Positions 34,500-44,555 are shown, numbered from the stretch's first letter. The stretch: DNA of 49,993 nucleotides from an uncultured Desulfovibrio sp. (GCA_900541395.1 UQJT01000016.1:1-49993); one strand, 5' to 3'. A program made the numbers and translations. Notes: generated from the letters alone by a model not told the origin.

Positions 34500-36773
34500 A
34501 TGATGGGTCGCTCGTTGATGCAGACCCTGGCCGTGGCCGTCATGGAAATGCGCGGCCGCCGCCATGAATGCCTTACCCTGGAACATATTTTGCTGGCCAT
34601 GACACACGAACGCACGGGACGGCTCATTCTTGAGGGCTGCGGCGTGGACCTGGCCGAACTGCGCCGTCAACTCGACACTTACCTGACCACGTTCATCGCC
34701 ACGCAGAGCGAGTCCGACGACGGCGAGGTGCTCCAGACCGTGGCCGTGGAGCGAGTGTTGGAACGGGCCATACGGCAGATTCGTTCGGCCGGACGCGTCA
34801 AAGCCGAAGTGGGCGACGTGCTGGCCGCCATGTTTGAAGAAGAAGACTGCTGGGCCGTTTACTTTTTGCGTCGCCAGGACGTGACCCGGATGGACGTGCT
34901 GGAGTATATTTCGCACGAGCTGCCCGCCGCCCTGCGCGAGGCGGGCAATGCGGACGACGAGGAGCGCGCGCCGGGCGCGCGTCCCCTCGAAATCGGAAGC
35001 CGTGAAGGCGAAAACGCCTCGGCCCTGGACAAGTACGCCGTGGATCTGGTGGCCCGAGCCCGAGCGGGAGGCATCGACCCTCTGGTGGGGCGCGAGGTCG
35101 AACTGAATCGTGTTGTCGAAGTATTGTCTCGTCGGCGCAAGAACAACCCTTTGTTGGTGGGCGAACCCGGAACGGGCAAGACTGCCGTGGCCGAGGGGTT
35201 GGCCTTGCGCATAGCGGAAGGAAACGTGCCCGAGGAGTTCAAGGATGCTCCGGTTTATTCTTTGGATATGGGCGCGTTGTTGGCCGGAGCCAAGTACCGG
35301 GGGGATTTCGAGGCCCGCATGAAGGGCGTGGTGGGCGAACTCAAGCGCAAACCCGGCGCCGTGCTGGTCATCGATGAGATTCACACCATTGTGGGGGCGG
35401 GCGCCACTTCCGGGGGCAGCATGGACGCCTCCAACCTGCTCAAACCCGTGCTGGCCGCGGGCGAACTGCGCTGCATCGGCACCACCACGCACGAGGAGTT
35501 CCGCAACCATTTTGAAAAGGACCGAGCCCTGACCCGACGTTTCCAACGCGTGGACATCCGCGAGCCTTCGGCCTCGGACTGCCTGAATATCTTGCGCGGG
35601 CTTCAGGCCCATTACGAGAGCTTTCATAAAGTGCGCTATTCCAAGGGGGCCGTGCGGGCGGCCGTAGAGCTCTCGGCCCGTTACGTGCAGGATCGCCTGC
35701 TGCCCGACAAGGCCATCGACGTTCTGGACGAGGCAGGGGCCGCCGTGCGGTTGCGGCCGGGCTTCCGCCCGGGGAGCAGCGTCACCGGGCAGGATGTGGA
35801 GCGCGTGGTGGCCCGCATGGCAGGTATTCCCGCCCGTTCCGTAAGCCGGGGCGAAAAGGACCGCCTGCGCACCCTGGGGGATGATTTGCGCGGCCGCATC
35901 TTCGGTCAGGACGACGCCGTGGACAGTGTGGTGCGGGCCATTCTGCGCTCGCGTGCGGGGCTTGGCCGGGGCGATCGGCCCACGGCTTCCTTTCTGTTCC
36001 ACGGCCCCACCGGCGTGGGCAAGACCGAACTGGCCCGCGCTTTGGCCGACCTGCTGGATGTGACCTTCCTACGCTTCGACATGAGCGAGTATATGGAAAA
36101 ACATGCGGTGGCCAGGCTCATCGGGTCGCCCCCGGGGTACGTGGGCTTCGAGCAGGGCGGGCTGCTCACCGAGGCCGTGCGCAAGTCGCCTCATGCCGTG
36201 CTGTTGCTGGACGAGGTGGAAAAGGCCCATCCCGATATCTACAACGTGTTGCTTCAGGTCATGGATTACGCCACCCTGACCGACAACACGGGGCGCAAGG
36301 CCGACTTCCGCAACGTTATCCTGATCATGACCACCAACGCGGGCGCGCGGGAAATGGAAAGTTCCCCCGTGGGCTTCACCGGCGGGGGCGACGCGTCGGG
36401 GCGTGGGGTCAGAGCCGTGGAAAACGCCTTCAGTCCCGAGTTCCGCAACCGGCTGGACGCCATGATTCCTTTCCACAGCCTGACGCCCGACCTCATGGGC
36501 CGTATCGTGGACAAAGCCGTGGCCGAGCTGTCCGCCGGTCTGGAGGCCAAAAAGGCGCGCCTCGACCTCACCCCCGAGGCTCGGGACTGGCTGGCCCGGC
36601 GCGGTTTTGACGCCAGGCTCGGAGCCCGCCCCCTGCAACGCCTGGTGCGCACCGAGCTGGAAGACGAACTTGCCCGCCTGATTTTGTTCGGCGATCTTGC
36701 CAAGGGCGGCGTGGTCACCGTCCGCGCCGCTTCACCCGCAGCCGAACACCTGACGTTTGAGATGGAAAAATAG
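34500..36773 (+). CDS. clpA: ATP-dependent Clp protease ATPase subunit ClpA
   Basis: The 757-residue AAA+ unfoldase has an N-terminal repeat domain ([17 protein letters not shown]), D1 with Walker A GEPGTGKT (221-228) and Walker [10 protein letters not shown], and D2 with Walker A GPTGVGKT (502-509) and [13 protein letters not shown]. The ClpP-docking tripeptide that is IGL in E. coli ClpA appears here as VGF (SSPVGFTGG), a small variation. It unfolds substrates brought by ClpS and feeds them to ClpP (not in the window). GGAGG lies 9 nt before ATG 34500. Confidence 0.95.
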   Translation: MMGRSLMQTLAVAVMEMRGRRHECLTLEHILLAMTHERTGRLILEGCGVDLAELRRQLDTYLTTFIATQSESDDGEVLQTVAVERVLERAIRQIRSAGRVKAEVGDVLAAMFEEEDCWAVYFLRRQDVTRMDVLEYISHELPAALREAGNADDEERAPGARPLEIGSREGENASALDKYAVDLVARARAGGIDPLVGREVELNRVVEVLSRRRKNNPLLVGEPGTGKTAVAEGLALRIAEGNVPEEFKDAPVYSLDMGALLAGAKYRGDFEARMKGVVGELKRKPGAVLVIDEIHTIVGAGATSGGSMDASNLLKPVLAAGELRCIGTTTHEEFRNHFEKDRALTRRFQRVDIREPSASDCLNILRGLQAHYESFHKVRYSKGAVRAAVELSARYVQDRLLPDKAIDVLDEAGAAVRLRPGFRPGSSVTGQDVERVVARMAGIPARSVSRGEKDRLRTLGDDLRGRIFGQDDAVDSVVRAILRSRAGLGRGDRPTASFLFHGPTGVGKTELARALADLLDVTFLRFDMSEYMEKHAVARLIGSPPGYVGFEQGGLLTEAVRKSPHAVLLLDEVEKAHPDIYNVLLQVMDYATLTDNTGRKADFRNVILIMTTNAGAREMESSPVGFTGGGDASGRGVRAVENAFSPEFRNRLDAMIPFHSLTPDLMGRIVDKAVAELSAGLEAKKARLDLTPEARDWLARRGFDARLGARPLQRLVRTELEDELARLILFGDLAKGGVVTVRAASPAAEHLTFEMEK

Positions 36774-36788
36774 GGCGGGGCTCCGCCC
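36773..36788 (+). terminator. GC hairpin at the clpA stop codon
   Basis: GGGCGG, 4-nt loop, CCGCCC directly after the stop. Forms the left outer part of the larger inverted structure at 36773-36985. Confidence 0.45.
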
Positions 36789-36811
36789 CGTTCCCCGCCG
36801 GGGGAATAATT

Positions 36812-36928
36812 TCCCCTGCACCCCCATTAAGGGGCCGCGCCGATTTTGAACAAGGGTGTTTTTATGGAAGTCCCCATGCCGTGCCTCTGTTCAAAGTCGG
36901 CGCGGCCCCTTAATGGGGGTGCAGGGGA
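36812..36928. repeat. 41-bp near-perfect inverted repeat between clpA and aat
   Basis: Bases 36812-36852 and 36888-36928 are reverse complements with one mismatch, around a 35-nt loop. Both arms contain CCCCTGCACCCCCATTAAGG-type sequence, and each is flanked outward by a GC-rich hairpin (36773-36788 and GGGGAGGC...GCCTCCCC at about 36954-36972), so two related units appear to be placed head to head. Confidence 0.85.
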
Positions 36929-36985
36929 CGCAGTTCCCTGCCGGTGGGGTATGGGGAGGCAGAGCCTCCCCAAGGAAAGGAAGGC

Positions 36986-37696
36986 ATGAGCCAGCGTGCG
37001 GACAGGCGGCCGGTGCCGTTGATACCGGAGGGCGGGCCTTTGTGGTTTCCGCCGGAGGACGGATGGCGGGCGTCGGGCCTGTTGGCGGCCGGAGGCGATC
37101 TGTCGCCCGAACGTCTGGTCTACGCCTACGGGCGGGGCATTTTTCCCTGGTACGATGAGGATACGCCCATCCTGTGGTGGTCGCCCGATCCGCGTTGCGT
37201 GCTGTTTCCGGACGAATTGCACGTGCCGCGCAGTCTGGCGAAAACATTGCGGCGTGGAGCGTTTTCCTTTTCGTTCGACCGGGCGTTCGAGGCCGTCATC
37301 CGCAACTGCGCGGCCGCGTCCCGGCCGGGCCAGCGGGGCACATGGCTGGTGCCGGACATGATTGATGCCTATATCGACCTGCACCGACTGGGACTGGCCC
37401 ATTCCGTGGAAGCCTGGGCCGATGGCGGCCTGGTCGGGGGCGTGTACGGCGTGGCATTGGGGCGGGTATTTTTTGGAGAATCCATGTTTCACTTCCGTCC
37501 CGATGCGTCCAAGGCGGCGCTGGCGACGTTGGTCGGCCGTTTGCGGGAGCGCGGCTTTGTTTTGCTGGACTGCCAGCAGACCACGCCTCATGTGGTGCGC
37601 TTGGGAGCGCGGGAAATACCCCGTCGGGAATTTTTGGCTCTGGTGCGGCGTTACACTATTCCTGCTTCGATTAACCTGCGGAACAGCGCGCGGTAG
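36986..37696 (+). CDS. aat: Leucyl/phenylalanyl-tRNA-protein transferase
   Basis: The 236-residue protein carries the Aat signatures: FPPEDGWRASGLLAAGGDLS, YGRGIFPWYDEDTPILWWSP, GTWLVPDMIDAYIDLH, AHSVEAWADGGLVGGVYGVA and FGESMFH. It adds Leu or Phe from tRNA to proteins with N-terminal Arg or Lys, creating the degrons read by ClpS. The ATG at 36986 follows AAGGAAAGGAAGG; an in-frame GTG at 36944 lies inside the repeat and is unlikely. Confidence 0.96.
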   Translation: MSQRADRRPVPLIPEGGPLWFPPEDGWRASGLLAAGGDLSPERLVYAYGRGIFPWYDEDTPILWWSPDPRCVLFPDELHVPRSLAKTLRRGAFSFSFDRAFEAVIRNCAAASRPGQRGTWLVPDMIDAYIDLHRLGLAHSVEAWADGGLVGGVYGVALGRVFFGESMFHFRPDASKAALATLVGRLRERGFVLLDCQQTTPHVVRLGAREIPRREFLALVRRYTIPASINLRNSAR

Positions 37697-37722
37697 CGCG
37701 CCTGGAACGACGTCCCTCCGGA

Positions 37723-37856
37723 CATGCTTCCGTTCGTCGCTCGTCACTATGCGCGGCAGGCAAAGCCTGACCGCGCCCTCGCTCCTCACTCCAAGTTCGC
37801 TGCGTTTACACCTCCGGCGGTCAAGGAACACGGCATGCCGCGCAGCACGAACGAGC
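37723..37856 (+). repeat. Dispersed intergenic repeat type 2, first copy
   Basis: This ~134-bp stretch matches the reverse complement of 44950-45084 closely, from ATGCTTCCGTTCGTCGCTCG to CGCAGCACGAACGAG. An inner hairpin GCGCGG-C-AGGC/GCCT-GA-CCGCGC is kept. Apparent open frames through it read the same in both copies but have no ribosome-binding site. Confidence 0.8.
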
Positions 37857-37914
37857 TCGGCAGAGCCGACCGAGCGTCATGGAGAGGTCGCGGACCAGGG
37901 TCGCGCGAAGCGGG

Positions 37915-37943
37915 GCCGGAACAAACTTTTGGTTTGTTCCGGC
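37915..37943. terminator. 12-bp hairpin between convergent aat and porin genes
   Basis: GCCGGAACAAAC (37915-37926) pairs perfectly with 37932-37943, with a 5-nt loop. Probably a bidirectional transcription end; no U-tract adjoins it. Confidence 0.6.
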
Positions 37944-38054
37944 GCGCTTCCGCCGGCGTCGGTCGAAGCCTGCCTTTGCTTGTTTTCCGACACCATTTTT
38001 TTTTGACAAAACAAACTATTCCTCGGGCAGAGCCTATGACAAAAGCAACATTCC

Positions 38055-39563
38055 TCAGAATGTATAGGTAAAGGTCAGCCCGGCCCGCCAGGCGTCGGAG
38101 AACGAGGCTCCGGCGCCCGTGGTCCCGGGCAGATTCCGCCATACTTCGCCGTCAAAGTCCTGGAATACGTAACTGAGCTCCAGCATGGCGGCCAGGTTGG
38201 CGTAGATGCTGATCGTGGTGTCGAGATCCAGTTCCACGGCGTGATCCCGGCGGGTCATGTACAGCGCCGGACCGGAGTTGACGGCATAGCGAGCCATGTT
38301 CGGGTTGTTGGTGCCCTGGACGTAGGTGGCGCGCAGGCTGTGGAACACCCGGGGGACAAAACTGGCCGCGTTCCACTGGAGCGAGGCGCCCCAGGTGCCG
38401 GCCGCCTCGCCCCGGTTGCTGGTTTCGGACAGGCCGTAGGCGAAAGAGTTGAACAATACGGGGGCGCCGGGGGTGAAGCCGCCGCGCACGCCGAGCGCTC
38501 GTTCAGAGCCGTCGGTCAGGTCTCCGTTGTCGCCCGAGGCGTACCACGCCTTGAAAGCGGGTACGCCCCAGGGCGTTTCGTATTCCGCCGAGCCGCCCAC
38601 GAACCAGCCGGAACGTTCGGTGGAGCGATGGGCGTTGATCGAGGCCGAGTAATAAGCGTCCAGAGCCAGACGCAGGGGAGCGAAGCGGGTCAGTTCCAGA
38701 GAGAGACCGCCGAACCACAGGGTGGAATCGGAGGGCGCCAGGCCCAGGGAAACCACGTGGCCGTCGGCGGCCCGGCCGAATTGTTCGTATCCCGTCACGG
38801 GCAGCAGGCCGTTTTTGACGTAAATGCTGTTGTACGGCTGGTTGAAGTTCGTGACGGCATCGCCCAACCGCCCCGCCATAAGCCAGGGCGTGGCCTGGAA
38901 GCCGTCGATACGGTAGTTGGCGGCCAGACTGACCAGATCGAGATTGTCGTTGCCGGGGGCGGCGTTGTCGACCGTTCCCCGCCGAAAGTCTGAATAGGCG
39001 CGCAGCCAGAAAGCGTTCAGGCGCAGGGAATCCGTGGCCGGAGCGGACACCGCCACGCCCGTGCCCCAATTGCCGAGCACGGGGTTGGGAAAGGCGAAGC
39101 CGGGCAGCATAAGGAATTGCTGCCCCATGCGGACCCTGGCGTCCGTGCCGGGGATCATCCAGTCCAGGTAGGCTTCTTTGGTGACGATGTTGGCCGCGCG
39201 GCTGCCCAGGGCGCCGCCCGAAGCTTCGGACGCATTGCCCGCACCGATGCTGTAGGAAGGAGATGTTGGGCCGCCCCAGGTGAACGCGCCCGCCTGCGCC
39301 GTGTAGCGGGCGCTCAGACTTTCGGACAGGACGAAATCCAGGCTGAGTTTCAGCTTTTGAACGGCGGAAAAGTGCTTTTGATGGGAGCCGTTGTCGTCGT
39401 AATCCTGAAAACGGTTGGCCGAAGCGATGTTGTGTGCGGATTCGAACAGAATTTCCATGACGCCTGAAGCCTTGACTTCCACGGCGTGGGCGGACGGCGC
39501 GGCGCCCGCCGACAGGGCTGCGGCCAGGAGCAGAGACAGGAACGGGGAAGACGGTTTGAACAC
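38055..39563 (-). CDS. Outer-membrane homotrimeric porin (Desulfovibrionaceae type)
   Basis: The 502-residue protein has a signal peptide (about 1-27, ending SAHA before VEVKASG) and a body of alternating beta-strands typical of porins, ending in the aromatic FTYTF. The family is common and abundant in Desulfovibrio outer membranes and lets small solutes pass. The start is taken as GTG at 39563 because GAGGAG lies upstream and the signal peptide follows at once. It is the only general porin here; monocistronic. Confidence 0.9.
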   Translation of the reverse strand: MFKPSSPFLSLLLAAALSAGAAPSAHAVEVKASGVMEILFESAHNIASANRFQDYDDNGSHQKHFSAVQKLKLSLDFVLSESLSARYTAQAGAFTWGGPTSPSYSIGAGNASEASGGALGSRAANIVTKEAYLDWMIPGTDARVRMGQQFLMLPGFAFPNPVLGNWGTGVAVSAPATDSLRLNAFWLRAYSDFRRGTVDNAAPGNDNLDLVSLAANYRIDGFQATPWLMAGRLGDAVTNFNQPYNSIYVKNGLLPVTGYEQFGRAADGHVVSLGLAPSDSTLWFGGLSLELTRFAPLRLALDAYYSASINAHRSTERSGWFVGGSAEYETPWGVPAFKAWYASGDNGDLTDGSERALGVRGGFTPGAPVLFNSFAYGLSETSNRGEAAGTWGASLQWNAASFVPRVFHSLRATYVQGTNNPNMARYAVNSGPALYMTRRDHAVELDLDTTISIYANLAAMLELSYVFQDFDGEVWRNLPGTTGAGASFSDAWRAGLTFTYTF

Positions 39564-39719
39564 GACAGGCTCCTCAGGAGAGGTTCCGGGCAAGGACCGG
39601 AAGTTGAAGGTGGGAATTCCGTCCGGCGGGCACTCCGCAAGACCGCGTGTTCCGGGGCGAAGAGCGCGGGAAGAGGACGGAAACGGGATACGCGATGGGG
39701 GGCTCTTGCGGTCTGAGCC

Positions 39720-41147
39720 TCAGATGGCCGCGGGCGACGATATCGGGACGTTTTCGGCACCGCCCGAACGCGGAACGAGGCGGCCGCCCATAGCCTGGAA
39801 TACGGCGTTGACGTATTCGATGACGTTGTACTTGCCCTTGAGCACGGACAGCATGGAGTCGTTGGCCGTATTGCGGGCCTGCACCCAGTCTTTCAGTTCG
39901 TCCGCGCCCAGGTTGTAACGGGTTTCGCGATAAGCGCCGATGCGCACGTCGGCCTCGTGCTTCTTTTCCATGTTGGCGAGCAGGGCTACGGCGTTTTCAT
40001 AGCTGTACCAGTAGGTGTCCACTTCGTTGAGGGCCGTGGTCAGAGTCTGCGCGAAGTCCAGCTTGCGTTCTTCGAACTGGCTTTCGGATATGCGCACGTT
40101 CCATCTGACCTTGTTCCATTGCAGGAAGGGCAGGTTGATTTTGAGCGTGCCGCCCAGGAAAGGCACGCTGAACAGGGTATCCACGCTGTTCGACGATACG
40201 CTGAGGCTGCCGCCCAGGGTGACGGAGGGGTACAGAGCGGCCTTGTCCGCCTCCCAGTTTTTGAAAGCTTCCTGAATGCGGTATTCCGCTGCCCGAACGT
40301 CGGGCCGCAGACCGAGGGCGGACAGAGGCGCGTCGAGGTCGGGGGAGGGCGGTCGCACGGCCAGCAGGTCCACGGCCGGGATGTCCAGTTCGGCGTCCGG
40401 CCCCAGATTGAGCAGGTTGCGCAGGGTTTGTTCGCCGGTTTTCTGCTGCCGTTCCAGGTCCATGAGGTTGTTGCGCGCGGCCAGCAAGGACTGTTCGGCC
40501 GTAATGGGTTCCAAACCGTCCACCTTGCCCGCCCGATACTTGTCGTTCACGATGCGGTACAGTTCCTCGTAGAATTCGATGCTGCGCCGGGTGACTTCCT
40601 GAGCCTGGCGCACATACTGAAGGTTGTAGTAAGCGTCGATGACGTTGTTGATCAGAGCCAGGCGAGCGCTTTCGCGATCCTGTTCTGTGGCCTTGTATTC
40701 CCATTCCTGGGCCGAGGCCGCGTCGCGCAGCTTGCGCCACAGGTCCAGCTCGTAGCTGATGCCCAGGTTGCTTCCGTAGGATTCGGAGGAATCGCCGGTT
40801 TTGGCGTTGAGCGTGGTCGCGGCGTCGCCCCCGGCCGAAAATTCGGGCACCAGGTCCGCGCCCACCTGGCGGGCCTGATATAAGGCCCGGTTGACGGCGA
40901 TGGCGCTTTTGGCCAGGTCCACGTTGTTGCGCAGGGCGGCGTCCACCAGAGCGTTCAGCGCCGGATCGCGGTAGGCTTTCCACCATGCGCGATCCACGCT
41001 CCATTCGGCTTCTATTTCGGCTTCGCTCATCAGACCGGTGGGCGGCATGACGTAGTCGCGTCCGGCGCAGGCGCCGAGCAGAATCGGCAGCGTCAGCAGA
41101 ACCAGCGGGCGGACAAGCCGCGAAGGGGGAAAAAGGGAAGATGTCAT
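39720..41147 (-). CDS. Outer-membrane efflux factor (TolC/NodT-type lipoprotein)
   Basis: The 475-residue protein has a lipobox LLGAC near residue 27 and two OEP-type helical repeats: the first around DAALRNNVDLAKSAIAVNRA, the second around ALGLRPDVRAAEYRIQEAFK, with ALYPSVTLGGSLSV. It forms the outer-membrane duct for the MacAB pump encoded just upstream (5-nt gap to macB), so a complete tripartite system is present. Confidence 0.92.
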   Translation of the reverse strand: MTSSLFPPSRLVRPLVLLTLPILLGACAGRDYVMPPTGLMSEAEIEAEWSVDRAWWKAYRDPALNALVDAALRNNVDLAKSAIAVNRALYQARQVGADLVPEFSAGGDAATTLNAKTGDSSESYGSNLGISYELDLWRKLRDAASAQEWEYKATEQDRESARLALINNVIDAYYNLQYVRQAQEVTRRSIEFYEELYRIVNDKYRAGKVDGLEPITAEQSLLAARNNLMDLERQQKTGEQTLRNLLNLGPDAELDIPAVDLLAVRPPSPDLDAPLSALGLRPDVRAAEYRIQEAFKNWEADKAALYPSVTLGGSLSVSSNSVDTLFSVPFLGGTLKINLPFLQWNKVRWNVRISESQFEERKLDFAQTLTTALNEVDTYWYSYENAVALLANMEKKHEADVRIGAYRETRYNLGADELKDWVQARNTANDSMLSVLKGKYNVIEYVNAVFQAMGGRLVPRSGGAENVPISSPAAI

Positions 41148-41152
41148 GACGG

Positions 41153-43096
41153 CTACTCCCGCGCGAGGGCTTCCACAGGGTTGAGACGCGAGGCGTTGCG
41201 GGCCGGCATGTAGCCGAACACGACGCCGATCAGGGTGGAACAGGCAAGGGCCAGCAGCACCGACCCGGATGAGAAGGCCATAGTGAAATCCTGAACCAGA
41301 CTGTTGAAGGCCGCGCCGATAACTACGGAGATGAGCACGCCCGATGCCCCGCCGATGATGCAGATGAGCACCGCTTCGATGAGGAACTGTTGCAGCACGT
41401 TGGACTGCCGGGCTCCGATGGCCATGCGTACGCCGATTTCCTTGGTGCGTTCGGTGACCGACACCAGCATGATGTTCATGACCCCGATGCCCCCCACCAA
41501 CAGCGATATGAAGGCGATGCACGAGATGAGCAGAGTCATGGTGCCGGTGGTGCTTTCCACGGTCTGGCGTATGCTGTCGGAGTTGACGGTGAAAAAGTCG
41601 GCCTTGCCGCCGTGGCGCACGGTGAGCAGTCGGGTAAGATTCTGCTCGGCCACCTGCGGGTTGACGTCGTCGCGGATTTTGACCGTGATGGACGAGATGT
41701 AGCGGTCGCCGCTGATGCGGTTCATGACCGTGGTGTACGGCGACCACAGGTTGAGGGTGTCGGCCGGGCCGAAGGCGGCGTTCTGTTTTTTGGCCAGGCC
41801 GATAATTTCCAGGGGTTGCTTGTTGAACAGCAGCACCTGGCCGAGAGGGTCTTCGCCGTCGGGGAACAGATTGGCCCGGGTGTTGTCGTCGATGATGACC
41901 ACGGCCGCTCCGGTTTCCACGTCGCGGGCGCTCAGGTTGCGTCCGGCGGCCAGTTCCAGGCCCTTGACGTCGAAGTACTGTTCGCCCACGCCGTTCAGAC
42001 GGGCGGTGACGTCCTGATTACGCCAGGTGATGGTGCCGCTTTTGCTGGTGGTGGGGGTGGAACTGGCGATGTAGCTTTGCTCGGCCAGGGCGTCGGAATC
42101 GGCCACCGTCAGGGTGCGGATGCGCCCGGCCCTGCGGTCGCCGAAGCCCGTGCCGCGCATGATGTCGATGGTGTTGGTGCCCATGGCATTGATGTCGGCC
42201 AGAATTTTTTGTTGCGAGCCCCGGCCCAGGGCCACTACAGACACCACCGAGGCGATGCCGATGATGATGCCCAGCATGGTCAGGATGGAGCGCAGCTTGT
42301 GGGCGAAAATGGCCTGGACCGACATGCCCAGGGCTTCCATGAACTGATCCTTGTGAAACAGCAGGGAGCGTCGCGGCCGCTTCGGAGCGAGGGCCCGGTC
42401 CGGGGCGGCTATGCCTCGGCTGCGGGTGTCGGCGATGATCTCGCCGTCCTTGATTTCGATGACTCGACCCGCGAAGCCCGCGATATGGCGGTCGTGGGTG
42501 ACCACGATAACGGTATGTCCCTCGGCGTTGAGCCGCATGAGGATGTCCATGACGTGCTCGCCGCTTTTGGAGTCCAGGGCGCCGGTGGGCTCGTCGGCCA
42601 GTATGATTTCGCCGCCGTTCATCAGGGCGCGGGCGATGCTCACCCGCTGCTGCTGCCCGCCTGAAAGCTCGTTGGGCCGGTTGTCCACCTTGTCGGCCAA
42701 ACCCAGTTCGCCCAGGAGTTTTTCGGCTCGTTCCTGTCGCTCTTCATGGGGCGCTCCCGCGTATACGGCCGGCAGGGCCACGTTGTCCGCCGCGCTCATG
42801 CTGTTGAGCAGATTGTAGCGCTGGAAGATAAAGCCGAATTTTTCCCCGCGCAGCCTGGCCAGACCGTTGCCGTCCAGCTCGCCGGTATGCACGCCGTCCA
42901 CCAGGTACGCGCCGTCGCTGGGGGTGTCCAGGCAGCCCAGAATGTTCATGAGTGTGGACTTGCCCGAACCGGACTGGCCGATGATGGCCACAAAGTCGCC
43001 CCGCTCCACGGTCAGGTTCACGTCTTTGAGGACGTGTACCCGGTTTTCGCCCTGACCGTAATATTTGTTGATGTGGCGGATGTCGATGACGGGCAC
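41153..43096 (-). CDS. macB: MacB-type ABC transporter, fused ATPase and permease
   Basis: The 647-residue protein has an N-terminal ATPase (Walker A GQSGSGKST 40-48, signature LSGGQQQR, Walker B EIILADEPTGALDS) and then a MacB permease: a membrane helix near 275, a large periplasmic domain, and three helices at the C-terminus. It moves substrates from the periplasm to TolC-type ducts (macrolides, peptides, lipoproteins or siderophores in relatives); the substrate here is unknown. It lies 3 nt after macA. Confidence 0.95.
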   Translation of the reverse strand: MPVIDIRHINKYYGQGENRVHVLKDVNLTVERGDFVAIIGQSGSGKSTLMNILGCLDTPSDGAYLVDGVHTGELDGNGLARLRGEKFGFIFQRYNLLNSMSAADNVALPAVYAGAPHEERQERAEKLLGELGLADKVDNRPNELSGGQQQRVSIARALMNGGEIILADEPTGALDSKSGEHVMDILMRLNAEGHTVIVVTHDRHIAGFAGRVIEIKDGEIIADTRSRGIAAPDRALAPKRPRRSLLFHKDQFMEALGMSVQAIFAHKLRSILTMLGIIIGIASVVSVVALGRGSQQKILADINAMGTNTIDIMRGTGFGDRRAGRIRTLTVADSDALAEQSYIASSTPTTSKSGTITWRNQDVTARLNGVGEQYFDVKGLELAAGRNLSARDVETGAAVVIIDDNTRANLFPDGEDPLGQVLLFNKQPLEIIGLAKKQNAAFGPADTLNLWSPYTTVMNRISGDRYISSITVKIRDDVNPQVAEQNLTRLLTVRHGGKADFFTVNSDSIRQTVESTTGTMTLLISCIAFISLLVGGIGVMNIMLVSVTERTKEIGVRMAIGARQSNVLQQFLIEAVLICIIGGASGVLISVVIGAAFNSLVQDFTMAFSSGSVLLALACSTLIGVVFGYMPARNASRLNPVEALARE

Positions 43097-43099
43097 GAC

Positions 43100-44290
43100 C
43101 TACCTCCTCGGCCCGCGCATGGACCCGGCCCGGGCGGCGGCCTCGGCCTGGGTCATCTGGGCGGAAACAACCCTGTCCCCGGCCTGAAGGCCCGAACGTA
43201 TTTCGGTCAGCATGTTGTTGGACAGGCCTGTTTCCACCGTACGTTCCTCCACGGAGCCGTCGGGGCGCAACAGGCGCACGTAGTCTTCGCCGCCGGGACG
43301 GGTGAAGACGGCGATGCTGGGCACAGCCGTCACCTGATCGGCGCTTTCCACCACGATGACGTTCTGGGTGGTCATGCCGATGCGCAGCGCGCCGTCGGGG
43401 TTGGGTACCACGGCCTTGGCGTAGTAATACACCGCGCTGTCCGAGCTGGAGGAACCGGAGCTTGTGTCGTAGGTGCCGTCGCTGAGGGTGGTCAGACCGG
43501 GGTCGATGGAGTCGAGCACGGCCCGACGCGTCGCGCCGGGTTCGGCCAGGATGGTGTAATCCACGGTCATGCCGGGCTTCACCTGGGTGATGTCGCCCTC
43601 GGCGATTTCGATTTTGATCTCCATGTGCGACAGATCGGCGATCTGGACGATGGTGGGCGTGGTCTGGTTGGCGTTGACGGTCTGGCCTTCCTCCACGGGC
43701 ACGGCCACCACGGTGCCGTCCAGAGGAGCGGAAATTTTGGTGTAGCCCAGATTGGTTTCAGCCGTGTTGACCGCGATTTGAGCCTGGCGAATCTGGGATT
43801 CAAGTTCGGCCACGGCGGCCTTGGCCGTGGCCAGGGCGTTTTCGGCGTCTTCCAGGCTTTCGCGCGAAGTGGAATTGGTTTTTCTGAGCTGGGCTTCGCG
43901 GTTGTACTGGGTCTGGGCCACCTTGAGGGCCACCTGCTTGGCCGCCAGTTGAGCCTGGTAGGTATCGAGCTTGGCCTTGTTGATGTCCAGGTCGTTGCGC
44001 TGGGTGGTGGAGTCGATGTCCGCGATGGGATCGCCCTTGCGGACCTGTTGCCCCACGCTCACGTAAAGTTTTTCGATTTGGCCCGAAGCCTGGGCGCCCA
44101 CGCTGACCAACTGGACCGCGCCCACTTCGCCGGTGGCGTTGACCACCTTGCGGATATCGGCCACGCGCGCGGTTTCGGTAATATAGTCGACTTTGTCCTG
44201 CTTGCCGGACAGGGCGAACCAGGCTCCGGCCGCCGCGACGACGATGACGATGAGAAGGATGGGCAGAGCTTTGGCGCGACGTTTTTTCAT
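43100..44290 (-). CDS. macA: MacA-type periplasmic adaptor
   Basis: The 396-residue protein has an N-terminal membrane anchor (about 7-27), a first lipoyl half, a long helical hairpin (DINKAKLDTYQAQLAAKQVA), a second lipoyl half (YTKISAPLDGTVVAVPVEEG) and beta-barrel/MP domains. It links MacB to the outer-membrane factor. The start at 44290 is preceded by AGGAAC. It is the first gene of the three-gene pump operon; repeats of TACAGT lie upstream (44347-44434). Confidence 0.93.
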   Translation of the reverse strand: MKKRRAKALPILLIVIVVAAAGAWFALSGKQDKVDYITETARVADIRKVVNATGEVGAVQLVSVGAQASGQIEKLYVSVGQQVRKGDPIADIDSTTQRNDLDINKAKLDTYQAQLAAKQVALKVAQTQYNREAQLRKTNSTSRESLEDAENALATAKAAVAELESQIRQAQIAVNTAETNLGYTKISAPLDGTVVAVPVEEGQTVNANQTTPTIVQIADLSHMEIKIEIAEGDITQVKPGMTVDYTILAEPGATRRAVLDSIDPGLTTLSDGTYDTSSGSSSSDSAVYYYAKAVVPNPDGALRIGMTTQNVIVVESADQVTAVPSIAVFTRPGGEDYVRLLRPDGSVEERTVETGLSNNMLTEIRSGLQAGDRVVSAQMTQAEAAARAGSMRGPRR

Positions 44291-44346
44291 AGGGGTTGTT
44301 CCTGCTTGAAAAGTGCCCGGGGGCGGGCGGACGCAAGGCGTTTCCG

Positions 44347-44434
44347 TACAGTTTCGGTATACAATTTCGTAAGGACTTTGAACAAGTTAAGAACTGTATC
44401 GAAATATTGCCGCCGCTAAGCTCTACAGTAACGG
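44347..44434 (-). promoter_or_regulatory. Possible operator/promoter of the macAB pump operon
   Basis: TACAGTTTCGG (44347-44357) and TACAGTAACGG (44424-44434) are direct repeats, and AACTGTA (44392-44398) is an inverted copy between them. A weak TTGTTC-18-TATACC pair reads toward macA. This may be a regulator site, but no regulator gene is nearby. Confidence 0.3.
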
Positions 44435-44555
44435 AGCGTGACAAAGCGACACGGGGAGAGGATGGAGTGTCGCTTCGACATGCTCGGAAAAAGAGGCAAG
44501 TTTTTTCTCAACACCGTGGTTCTCCTGAATTTTTTTTCTGTCGCTCCGCGGGGAA

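Larger units (their letters stand above)
37697..38054. other. Convergent gap after aat: repeat copy and hairpin
   Basis: No gene is supported in these 358 bases. They hold a dispersed repeat (37723-37856), a strong hairpin (37915-37943) and an AT-rich stretch with a run of nine T near 37998-38006 before the porin stop codon. Confidence 0.6.

Noticed and set aside
37724..38071. Protein-like match between open frames in the two type 2 repeats
   Set aside because: The similarity is at the DNA level; frames lack ribosome-binding sites and diverge after the shared core, so a non-coding repeat is the better reading.
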